A DNA stretch of 64,000 bases from Flavobacterium sp. Root901 (GTDB lineage: Bacteria > Bacteroidota > Bacteroidia > Flavobacteriales > Flavobacteriaceae). The position numbers and the translations under genes are program-made. Below, piece after piece: positions 54,105 to 61,437 of this stretch (position 1 is its first letter; each line of letters opens with the position of its first letter). The stretch is taken from the NCBI RefSeq assembly GCF_001429765.1, contig NZ_LMJB01000005.1, forward strand, positions 857,497 to 921,496. The letters are read 5' to 3'. The notes below the pieces were generated by a model. The model was not told the origin of the DNA. It made no database searches and saw only the letters and a program-made list of their open reading frames with translations.

Positions 54105-54313
54105 ATTATTGAAATCGAAATTTAATTACTGCTTCATTTTAAGAAATGAAATATAGGTTTTAATAACAAGGGATTTCTGTAAAAGTAACATGTATAATTA
54201 GTTTATAAGATTATTTTTTTTTAATATTGTTTCCGGATTTTAACAAAATTTTAAAATAATGGAGAACGGAAAATCCAAAAAGGCAGGATTAACTAATTAA
54301 TTTTAATTGAATT

Positions 54314-54739
54314 ATGATTGAGTGGTACAAAAAAGTAGTTTTTGAAAACTATGCAAATTTTAAAGGACGTGCTAGGAGAAGTGAATATTGGTATTATGCA
54401 CTTGCAAATGCTTTAATTTCCTTCGCATTATTAATTGCCGGAGCCATTTTAGGAGGGCTTTTTGGCGACGCAGTTACAGGATTAATTATAGGGTATGCTC
54501 TTTTTGCGCTTTATACATTTGCAACACTTCTTCCTAGTTTAGGAGTAATTGTTAGAAGACTTCATGATATCGGAAAAAGTGGCTGGTTTTATTTTGTTGC
54601 TCTTATTCCTTTTGTTGGCGGAATCTGGATCTTGATTTTATTATGTACAGAAGGGGAGTATGGTCCAAACCAATATGGTCCGGATCCAAAAAATAATATT
54701 GAAGAAATCAATGAAATAGGTAAAGTTGAATTACAGTAA
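54314..54739 (+). CDS. DUF805 membrane protein, copy 1
   Basis: A 141-residue inner-membrane protein of the DUF805 family (YhaH-like) with about three hydrophobic segments: WYKKVVFENYANFKGRARRSEYWYY at the start, then a long hydrophobic stretch and GVIVRRLHDIGKSGWFYFVAL. The end EYGPNQYGPDP is a family hallmark. Function is unknown. It opens a four-gene plus-strand cluster with two TM2 proteins and a second DUF805 protein, so the genes probably arose by duplication. Confidence 0.88.
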   Translation: MIEWYKKVVFENYANFKGRARRSEYWYYALANALISFALLIAGAILGGLFGDAVTGLIIGYALFALYTFATLLPSLGVIVRRLHDIGKSGWFYFVALIPFVGGIWILILLCTEGEYGPNQYGPDPKNNIEEINEIGKVELQ

Positions 54740-54763
54740 TTAATTTAAATAACTATATAAAAA

Positions 54764-55042
54764 ATGGAGACTACAAAACCAGAATCTTGGAATACACCAT
54801 CAGAACCAAAAGGAGAAAATAAAAAAGTTGTTGCCGGAGTTCTTGGTATATTATTAGGAGGATTTGGAATTCACAAATTCATCTTAGGGTATACTCAGGA
54901 AGGAATTATTCAAATCGTAATTACTTTGGTAACTTGCGGAATAGGGAGCCTTATTGGTTTTATTGAAGGGATTATTTACCTTACTAAGTCAGACGAAGAA
55001 TTCTACCAAACTTACCAGGTAGGTAAGAAAGGCTGGTTCTAA
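54764..55042 (+). CDS. TM2-domain protein, copy 1
   Basis: A 92-residue protein with a TM2 domain: a charged N-terminus (about 1-24), two transmembrane helices (about 24-66) around GGFGIHKFILGYTQEGI, and the tail LTKSDEEFYQTYQVGKKGWF. TM2 proteins sit in the inner membrane; their function is unknown. It starts 25 bp after the first DUF805 gene and ends with a hairpin terminator at 55054-55081. The second TM2 copy, at 55132, is closely similar. Confidence 0.9.
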   Translation: METTKPESWNTPSEPKGENKKVVAGVLGILLGGFGIHKFILGYTQEGIIQIVITLVTCGIGSLIGFIEGIIYLTKSDEEFYQTYQVGKKGWF

Positions 55043-55049
55043 AACGATA

Positions 55050-55088
55050 TTAAAATCCCATGTGTTACTAACAATGGGATTTTTTTTG
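55050..55088 (+). terminator. Terminator after TM2 copy 1
   Basis: AATCCCAT (55054-55061) and ATGGGATT (55074-55081) with an intervening loop and a long T run. Confidence 0.85.
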
Positions 55089-55131
55089 ATAATGAATTAA
55101 TTAATTAATACTAAACCTCAATAATACTACA

Positions 55132-55395
55132 ATGGAAAATACACAATCAGAATTTGGAGGCCCAAAGCCGGAAAATAAAAAGATCGTTGCAGGAATTCTT
55201 GCCATTTTGGTGGGCGTTTTCGGGATACATAAATTTTATTTAGGATATACTAAAGAAGGAATTATACATCTTGTTCTGGGGCTTCTATGCGGAGTTGGCG
55301 GTATAATTGGTTTGGTTGAAGGAATTATATACCTGACAAAATCAGACGAAGATTTTTACCAGACGTATCAGGTTGGTAGAAAGCCTTGGTTTTAA
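55132..55395 (+). CDS. TM2-domain protein, copy 2
   Basis: An 87-residue TM2 protein, nearly identical in layout to the copy at 54764: GVFGIHKFYLGYTKEGIIHL and the tail LTKSDEDFYQTYQVGRKPWF. Most changes are conservative, and the second helix is enriched in Gly and Cys (LGLLCGVGGIIGL). It is separated from copy 1 by a terminator, so it has its own transcription. The close resemblance and adjacency point to tandem duplication. Function unknown. Confidence 0.9.
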   Translation: MENTQSEFGGPKPENKKIVAGILAILVGVFGIHKFYLGYTKEGIIHLVLGLLCGVGGIIGLVEGIIYLTKSDEDFYQTYQVGRKPWF

Positions 55396-55436
55396 AATAA
55401 AAAATTCCCATTCAAACCGAATGGGATTTTTTTTAT
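55396..55436 (+). terminator. Terminator after TM2 copy 2
   Basis: TCCCATTC (55406-55413) and GAATGGGA (55419-55426), then a long T run. Confidence 0.82.
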
Positions 55437-55597
55437 GTCTTAATTCATATAATTTTTGTTTGCTCTTAATAATGTCTTCTTTCAATATAATAATGTCTTT
55501 TAGTTACTTTAAATGATGTATGAAGTAATTAATCTTGCATTTATCAGGAACTCGTAACTGCAAGCTCATAAGAGCTGGAAGTATAGAAGATATTATT

Positions 55598-56083
55598 ATG
55601 GTAGAAATTTATAAAGAAGTAGTTTTTAAGAACTATGCGAATTTTAAAGGAAGGGCAAGGAGAAAAGAATTTTGGATGTTCACTTTAATCAACATCATAA
55701 TATATGTCTTTATGGATATTACAGACAATGTTTCGGGTTTAACTTTTGGAAAGGAAAAGACTGGAATTTTAAGCCTGATATATAGTTTATTGGTTTTTCT
55801 ACCCGGTTTCGCTGTATCAGTCAGACGTCTTCATGATATAGGCAAAAGTGGGTGGTTGTTTTTAATACTCTTTAGTGTATTGATAGGGATATGTGGATTC
55901 ATCATTTTTTTTCCGTCAGAAGCATATGCCGATGAAAAATTTTTATTTGTGGTTCTAATTCTACTTTTGGTTCTAATTTGGCCCTATGTTTTATTTTGTA
56001 AACAAGGAGATAAGGGATCAAATAAATATGGAGAAAATCCAAAAAAAACAATAGATGAAATCGATGAAATAGGAAAAGAATAA
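55598..56083 (+). CDS. DUF805 membrane protein, copy 2
   Basis: A 161-residue DUF805 protein starting at 55598 (MVEIYKEVVFKNYANFKGRA); an upstream in-frame start at 55535 would add 21 residues absent from copy 1. It keeps the RRKEFWMF, RRLHDIGKSGW and KYGENPKKTI blocks and has three or four hydrophobic stretches. It is a divergent copy of the gene at 54314 and ends the four-gene DUF805-TM2 cluster. Its terminator is bidirectional with the convergent acyltransferase gene. Confidence 0.86.
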   Translation: MVEIYKEVVFKNYANFKGRARRKEFWMFTLINIIIYVFMDITDNVSGLTFGKEKTGILSLIYSLLVFLPGFAVSVRRLHDIGKSGWLFLILFSVLIGICGFIIFFPSEAYADEKFLFVVLILLLVLIWPYVLFCKQGDKGSNKYGENPKKTIDEIDEIGKE

Positions 56084-56104
56084 TTCTATTAGCTTCTAAA
56101 TACA

Positions 56105-56140
56105 ATAAAAAAACCCGTTTCAATTGAAACGGGTTTTTTT
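56105..56140. terminator. Bidirectional terminator between the DUF805 and acyltransferase genes
   Basis: AAAACCCGTTTCAATTGAAA followed by CGGGTTTT is a fully palindromic stem (about 56108-56137) with A and T runs, between convergent genes. Confidence 0.85.
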
Positions 56141-56155
56141 ATTGTGTCAGATTTA

Positions 56156-57958
56156 TTAATCTTCTTTTTCAGATAATTTCTTTTCCAGCTCGATTTGAAA
56201 TTCTTCAATAACCGGTTTCATTGTGCTTTCCGGAATATCGGCAATCCTGATGTACATTAAACCGTCAATAGCGTTATTAAATAAAGGGTCAACGTTAAAA
56301 GCGACTACACGCGCGTTTTGCTTGATGTATTTTTTAATTAAAACAGGTAAGCGTAAATTTCCCGGTTCTAATTCATCAATAATTTTATCAAATTTATTCA
56401 AATCAGACTCGGCTTCATCAAAGATAAAATCTTTATCCGCGTCCTTAAGTTTTACTTTGTATGCCTTTTTTGGATGGATATATTGAGCAATATACGGATC
56501 GTAGTAGTTTGATTTCATAAACTCAATCATAAGTGATTTAGAGAAGTCTGAAAACTGATTACTAATACTAACCCCGCCCAGTAAATATTTATGTTCAGGA
56601 TGACGTAAAGTTGTATGAATAATTCCTTTCCATAATAAAAATAACGGCATTGGTTTTTGCTGATATTCACGAATGATAAAAGCACGACCCATTTCGATTG
56701 ATTTGTGCATCATATCATGCAGTTCCGGTTCAAATCTAAAAAGATCGGTTAAATAGAAACCTTCAATACCATATTTCGGATAAATTTCAGAACCTAACCC
56801 CATTCGGTAAGCGCCGGCGATTTTTTTGGTTTCATCATCCCATAAAAACATATGGTGATAATACTGGTCGTATTCGTCTAAATCAATAGATTCGTTTGTT
56901 CCTTCACCCACTTCACGAAAAGTGATTTCGCGCAAACGTCCTATTTCATGTATAATATTCGGAATTGATTTTGCTCTGGCAAAAAACACTTCATAATTTT
57001 TGCTTTGCAGCAATCTGCAGTCACTGTTTCTTAACGCCTGAACTTCATCAATCATTTTTGATTCATTGGCCGGCGTAACAATTTTTTTAGGCGCTTTTGG
57101 AATTTTTAGACTTGCCGTATCAATCAATTTGGTATCTTTTTCAAAAGGATTGGCCAGCATGTAGGTTTTCTTTCTTAAAAACTCTGAATATTCTTCAAAC
57201 GATTCGATTTCATTTTGCTCATTTACAGAGATTGGTTTTCCAATACGAACTTTAATTACACGGTCTTTTTGTGTAAGAAGTTCTGATGGAAGTTTTGCAG
57301 TACGCAAAGTGTCATCAATTTTAGAAAGCCAATAAAATAATTTACTGTTTTTAGCGTGGAAATAAATTGGTACTACCGGAACTTTTGCTTTTCTGATCAA
57401 TTTTAAAGCTCCTTCTTCCCAGGGTTTATCAACGACTAATTTTCCATCTTTATATGTCGATACTTCTCCTGCCGGAAAAATACCAAGCGGTTTTCCGTCA
57501 CTTAAATGGCGAAGTGTTTCTTTGATTCCAACAACGCTCGATTTTGCATCCTTATGATTTTCAAAAGGATTAACCGGCATGATATATTTTTTCAGCGGAA
57601 CAATTCTGTGTAATAAGAAATTAGCAATGATTTTGAAATTTGGCTCTCTTTCAAGCATCAGCTTCAATAGCAAAATCCCGTCAATTCCTCCAAGCGGATG
57701 ATTTGAAATAGTGATATACGGACCTTCTTTAGGTAAACGTTTTAAATCTTCTTCCGGGATTTCAAATTTGATTTCCATCTCATCCAAAATTCCATTTAAA
57801 AATGCAACGTCCTCTAAATGTTTATTATGATCGTAAATTTTATTAAGGGTAGAGATCTTAAGAACCTTCATAAGAATCCAGCCTGAAAAAGTACCAAGAA
57901 CCCCGTACTTCTCAACATTTATTGCCTTTGCAACTTCTTTCGCGGTAACTAAACCCAT
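56156..57958 (-). CDS. Bifunctional acyltransferase, PlsC-like domain fused to OlsB-like GNAT domain (OlsF type)
   Basis: A 600-residue fusion: an N-terminal lysophospholipid/glycerol-phosphate acyltransferase domain (about 60-270) and a C-terminal acyl-ornithine-type N-acyltransferase (hemolysin-like, about 310-560). The first has NHPLGGID with His87 and Asp93, so the usual HX4D is stretched to HX5D; FPAGEVSTYKDG is the second acyltransferase block. The combination matches OlsF proteins, which make ornithine lipids in a single polypeptide and are described from Serratia and Flavobacterium. Use of ornithine or glycine as the amino acid is not determined here. Confidence 0.82.
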   Translation of the reverse strand: MGLVTAKEVAKAINVEKYGVLGTFSGWILMKVLKISTLNKIYDHNKHLEDVAFLNGILDEMEIKFEIPEEDLKRLPKEGPYITISNHPLGGIDGILLLKLMLEREPNFKIIANFLLHRIVPLKKYIMPVNPFENHKDAKSSVVGIKETLRHLSDGKPLGIFPAGEVSTYKDGKLVVDKPWEEGALKLIRKAKVPVVPIYFHAKNSKLFYWLSKIDDTLRTAKLPSELLTQKDRVIKVRIGKPISVNEQNEIESFEEYSEFLRKKTYMLANPFEKDTKLIDTASLKIPKAPKKIVTPANESKMIDEVQALRNSDCRLLQSKNYEVFFARAKSIPNIIHEIGRLREITFREVGEGTNESIDLDEYDQYYHHMFLWDDETKKIAGAYRMGLGSEIYPKYGIEGFYLTDLFRFEPELHDMMHKSIEMGRAFIIREYQQKPMPLFLLWKGIIHTTLRHPEHKYLLGGVSISNQFSDFSKSLMIEFMKSNYYDPYIAQYIHPKKAYKVKLKDADKDFIFDEAESDLNKFDKIIDELEPGNLRLPVLIKKYIKQNARVVAFNVDPLFNNAIDGLMYIRIADIPESTMKPVIEEFQIELEKKLSEKED

Positions 57959-58078
57959 GTACTATTTTTAATTTATTAGAGCAGCGAACAAAGATAACAA
58001 AAAAGTCTACTTTTCGTAGGTTCAATCACAAACTTTCCACTTTTTTATTACATTTGGAATCCTAAAAAAAATACCCAG

Positions 58079-58840
58079 ATGAAAATTATTTCTTATAATG
58101 TAAACGGAATTCGTGCTGCAATTACTAAAGGTTTTATCGAATGGCTGCAACACGCAGTCCCAGATGTTATATGCCTTCAGGAAATAAAAGCGACTAAAGA
58201 TCAAATTCCTGTAGAAGCAATAACGGCCGCAGGCTATCCATATCAATATTATTATCCGGCAACAAAAAAAGGATATAGCGGCGTAGCAATATTATCAAAA
58301 ATAGAACCTAGAGAAGTGGTTTACGGAACCGGGATTCATCATATGGACTTTGAAGGACGTAATCTTCGCGCCGATTTTGATGATGTTTCTGTAATGAGTT
58401 TGTATCTTCCGTCCGGAACAAATATTGACAGATTAGATCATAAATTTATGTTTATGGATGATTTTCAAACTTATATTAATGAACTTAAATTAACGATTCC
58501 AAATCTTGTTATCTGCGGAGATTATAATATCTGCCATGAAGCCATTGACATTCATGATCCAGTTCGAAACAAAACCGTTTCAGGGTTTTTGCCACAGGAA
58601 CGTGCGTGGTTAGATGCTTTTATGAAGTCTGGTTTTATTGATAGTTTCCGTCATTTTAATAAAGACCCGCATCATTATTCATGGTGGAGTTACCGTGCAG
58701 GTGCAAGAGGAAATAATAAAGGCTGGCGTATCGATTATAACTTGGTGAGCAGAGCAATGGAACATCGTTTAAAACGTGCTGTAATTCTTCCAGATGCTGT
58801 ACACTCAGATCATTGTCCGGTTTTGGTAGAAATTGAGTAA
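58079..58840 (+). CDS. xth: Exodeoxyribonuclease III
   Basis: A 253-residue AP endonuclease/3'-5' exonuclease of the ExoIII/APE1 type. The metal and catalytic residues are visible: Asn7 in SYNVNGIRA, Glu35 in CLQEIKA, GDYNICHEAIDIHDP with the Asp and Asn of the centre, and Asp244-His245 in SDHCPV. It repairs abasic sites and 3' blocks. It is divergent from the olsF-like gene and is followed by the OmpA-type lipoprotein gene after 142 bp. Confidence 0.95.
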   Translation: MKIISYNVNGIRAAITKGFIEWLQHAVPDVICLQEIKATKDQIPVEAITAAGYPYQYYYPATKKGYSGVAILSKIEPREVVYGTGIHHMDFEGRNLRADFDDVSVMSLYLPSGTNIDRLDHKFMFMDDFQTYINELKLTIPNLVICGDYNICHEAIDIHDPVRNKTVSGFLPQERAWLDAFMKSGFIDSFRHFNKDPHHYSWWSYRAGARGNNKGWRIDYNLVSRAMEHRLKRAVILPDAVHSDHCPVLVEIE

Positions 58841-58982
58841 AGTTTGGTATTGTTATTGTTGAGAGAATGTGGTTCAAACATTTAAATACATGGAGCTAAA
58901 ACTATGAAACACATAAAGCTGTATTTAAATTTTGAAATTTTTATTTATTATGAAATGCCCCAAATAAAAACCAAAAAGTAAA

Positions 58983-59927
58983 ATGATTAAAAAAGCCTCC
59001 ATCGGACTGGTAGTTTTAGCATTGTCTGCAACTTCCTGTGTATCCAAAAAGATTTACAATGATCTGGAAACAAAATATTCAGATCTAAAAAAAGAAAACC
59101 GTTCTATCGCTGACGAAAATGCCGATTTGAAAAAAGCAAAAAATCAGTTAGAATTAGACCGTGATAAATTAACGAAAGATTTATCGGCAGCAAAAGACGA
59201 ACTTGCAAAACAAAAAGCCGATTTAGCAGCAGAGCAGAAGAAATATAAAGTACTGCAGGATTCTTATAATGCATTAGAAAAAAATAGTAACGATGCTTTA
59301 GAAAGTAATATGGCTAAAAACCGTGACTTGTTAGCTCAGTTAGAAGCAAAATCTAAAAAACTAGCCGATGAACAGGCGCGTTTAGATAAAACGGCAAATC
59401 GTTTAAAAGAGCTTGAAGATATGATTGCGGCTAAAGAAGAAGCAATGCGTAAACTAAAAGAAACTTTATCGAAAGCCTTAAATGGTTTTGAAGGTAAAGG
59501 TTTAACGGTTGAACAGAAAAACGGAAAAGTATATGTTTCTATGGAAAACAAATTGCTTTTCAATTCTGGAAGTTGGGCTGTTGGCACCGAAGGAAGAAAA
59601 GCCGTTGTAGAACTTGGAAAAGTGTTGGGAGACAATCCTGATCTTTCTGTTCTTATTGAAGGACATACAGATGATGATCCATACGCTGGTTCAGGTCCAA
59701 TTACAAACAATTGGGATTTATCCACTAAAAGAGCAACTGCAATTGTAGCAATTTTAAGTGAAAACCCTAAAATCAACAAACAAAAACTTACGGCAGCGGG
59801 AAGAAGCGAATTTTCTCCTTTAGCAAGTAATGCTACTCCGGAAGGAAAAGCTAAAAACCGCAGAATCGAAATCATCCTGACGCCAAGATTAGATGAAATT
59901 GCTGAAATGTTAAATAGCATTAATTAA
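58983..59927 (+). CDS. OmpA-type lipoprotein with coiled coil
   Basis: A 314-residue peptidoglycan-associated lipoprotein: Cys19 in SATSCVSKK is the lipidation site; residues about 25-160 form a long coiled coil of Lys/Glu/Asp and Leu heptads; and a C-terminal OmpA domain spans about 175-300 (LIEGHTDDDPYAGSG, SPITNNWDLSTKRATAIVAIL). The outer-membrane anchor plus peptidoglycan binding suggests envelope spacing, as Lpp or Pal do. A strong terminator follows at 59971-60004. Confidence 0.9.
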   Translation: MIKKASIGLVVLALSATSCVSKKIYNDLETKYSDLKKENRSIADENADLKKAKNQLELDRDKLTKDLSAAKDELAKQKADLAAEQKKYKVLQDSYNALEKNSNDALESNMAKNRDLLAQLEAKSKKLADEQARLDKTANRLKELEDMIAAKEEAMRKLKETLSKALNGFEGKGLTVEQKNGKVYVSMENKLLFNSGSWAVGTEGRKAVVELGKVLGDNPDLSVLIEGHTDDDPYAGSGPITNNWDLSTKRATAIVAILSENPKINKQKLTAAGRSEFSPLASNATPEGKAKNRRIEIILTPRLDEIAEMLNSIN

Positions 59928-59967
59928 AAAGATTCTAAGGTTCTAAGGGACTAAGATGCTAAGATTT

Positions 59968-60006
59968 TTAAAAAGGCTTCAAAATTTTATTTTGAAGCCT
60001 TTTTCT
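59968..60006 (+). terminator. Terminator after the OmpA-type lipoprotein gene
   Basis: AAAAGGCTTCAAAA (59971-59984) and TTTTGAAGCCTTTT (59990-60004 region) make a stem with A/T runs on both sides. Confidence 0.85.
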
Positions 60007-60072
60007 ATTTAATAAAATAAACTTCGGGTTTTAGTTTGTTAGATCTTAAAAAACTTGTAATTATTTTAACCT

Positions 60073-60096
60073 TTGTCAAATTTAGATTTGACAAAT
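60073..60096. promoter_or_regulatory. Operator-like perfect inverted repeat upstream of the aldo/keto reductase gene
   Basis: TTTGTCAAAT (60073-60082) and ATTTGACAAA (60087-60096) are perfectly complementary, with a 4-base TTAG spacer. It lies just upstream of the -7-like TAACTTTG at 60105-60112, where a repressor would cover the promoter. Confidence 0.55.
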
Positions 60097-60104
60097 CCCT
60101 TTGT

Positions 60105-60112
60105 AACTTTGC
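60105..60112 (+). promoter_or_regulatory. Candidate -7 box of the aldo/keto reductase gene
   Basis: TAACTTTG matches TAnnTTTG; the start codon at 60180 is 67 bp downstream, allowing a normal leader, which also argues against the upstream TTG start at 60036. Confidence 0.45.
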
Positions 60113-60179
60113 AACTCTTAAAAATTTAAAAAGCAAACTTAGAATCTTAGCAACTCAGCATCTTAGAACCTCAAAAAAA

Positions 60180-61217
60180 ATGAAATACACTACAATTCCA
60201 AACACAGATATAAAAGTTAGCAAAATCAATCTTGGAACAATGACTTTTGGTCAGCAGAATACAGAAGCTGAAGGCCATGCCCAAATGGATTATGCTCTCG
60301 AACAAGGCGTAAACTTTTTTGATACAGCCGAGATGTATTCAGTTCCGGCGAACGAGGCAACTTACGGAAGTACAGAAAAAATTATCGGAACTTGGTTTAA
60401 AAAAACCGGAAACCGCGACAAAGTGGTTTTAGCATCTAAAATTGCAGGTCCAAATGCAAATTTTGGATACATGCGTGAAAAACTTGATTTTTCTCCGGCA
60501 AGTATAAAATATGCTTTAGAAAATAGTTTAAAACGTCTTCAGACAGATTATGTTGATTTATATCAAATGCACTGGCCGGAGCGTAAAACAAATTATTTTG
60601 GGCAGCGGGGGTTTAATGGTTATGAAGATGCGTGGGAAGATCATTTTGGGGAAATTCTGGAAACTTTTGACGGTTTAATTAAAGAAGGAAAGATTAAACA
60701 TATTGGGGTTTCCAACGAAAATGCCTGGGGAATGATGCGTCTTTTGGAAGAAAGCAAATACAATAATCTTCCGAGAATTAAAACGGTTCAAAATCCGTAC
60801 AATTTATTAAACCGCCTTTTTGAAGTGGGTTCTGCCGAAGTTTCAAAATATGAAAATGTTGGATTGCTCGCGTATTCTCCTTTGGCGTTTGGAATTTTAA
60901 CGGGTAAATTTTTAACTGGAGAAGAACATCCAAATTCGAGAATTAAGCTTTTTCCACAATACACACGTTACAATAGCGAACAATGTACGCAGGCAACGAA
61001 ATTGTATCAGGAAATCGCTAAAAAACACGGATTATCTTTGACAGAATTGGCAATGGGATTTGTATTACAGCAGCCATTTTTAACAAGCGCAATTATTGGA
61101 GCCACAACAATGGAACAGCTAAAAGAAAACATTGCCACTATTGATGTTGTGCTTTCAAAAGAAATTATAGCAGAAATAAATCATGTTCAGGCAATAATTC
61201 CAGATCCGGCGCCTTAA
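60180..61217 (+). CDS. Aldo/keto reductase (Tas-like)
   Basis: A 345-residue NADPH-dependent oxidoreductase with the TIM-barrel AKR fold. The tetrad is Asp48 (FFDTAEMYS), Tyr53 (MYS), Lys87 (LASKIAG) and His131 (QMHWPE). Substrates of Tas-like AKRs are aldehydes or ketones, not identifiable here. The start at 60180 is preferred because an in-frame TTG 144 bp upstream lies before the promoter box at 60105-60112. A palindromic operator-like site overlaps that promoter, suggesting repression by a small-molecule sensor. Confidence 0.9.
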   Translation: MKYTTIPNTDIKVSKINLGTMTFGQQNTEAEGHAQMDYALEQGVNFFDTAEMYSVPANEATYGSTEKIIGTWFKKTGNRDKVVLASKIAGPNANFGYMREKLDFSPASIKYALENSLKRLQTDYVDLYQMHWPERKTNYFGQRGFNGYEDAWEDHFGEILETFDGLIKEGKIKHIGVSNENAWGMMRLLEESKYNNLPRIKTVQNPYNLLNRLFEVGSAEVSKYENVGLLAYSPLAFGILTGKFLTGEEHPNSRIKLFPQYTRYNSEQCTQATKLYQEIAKKHGLSLTELAMGFVLQQPFLTSAIIGATTMEQLKENIATIDVVLSKEIIAEINHVQAIIPDPAP

Positions 61218-61223
61218 ATTTTA

Positions 61224-61248
61224 GCCACTAAGGCACTAAGGCGCAAAG
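61224..61248. repeat. Dispersed GGCACTAAGGCGCAAAG-type repeat
   Basis: GCCACTAAGGCACTAAGGCG plus CAAAG lies seven bases after the aldo/keto reductase stop; its relatives are listed at 47690-47795 and 36478-36600. Confidence 0.6.
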
Positions 61249-61278
61249 TTTTTTTATTTAATCGGTTAAGATTAGCAG

Positions 61279-61400
61279 CGTCCAGCTTTAGCTGGATGTA
61301 AATATAATTGAAAATCAAAGGGCTTTAGCCAAACTAATGTGTTTGGCTAAAGCCCTTTCTGTATCCCGATATTATTTCCCTAGCTGAAGCTAGGGGCTAG
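61279..61400. repeat. REP-like cluster with perfect 18-bp hairpin
   Basis: Three palindromes in a row: TCCAGCTTTAGCTGGA (about 61281-61296); AAAGGGCTTTAGCCAAAC (61317-61334) against GTTTGGCTAAAGCCCTTT (61341-61358), a perfect 18-bp stem with loop TAATGT; and CCCTAGCTGAAGCTAGGG (61378-61395). The first recurs at 36608-36623. Confidence 0.8.
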
Positions 61401-61437
61401 TAAAAAAAATTGCGGCTTAGTGGCTTCGTGGAAAAAA

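Noticed and set aside
59336..59920. Long open frame (194 codons) on the minus strand opposite the OmpA-type lipoprotein
   Set aside because: It lies wholly inside a well-supported gene, is rich in Ser/Leu as expected from the complement of Lys/Glu/Ala codons, and has no independent support.
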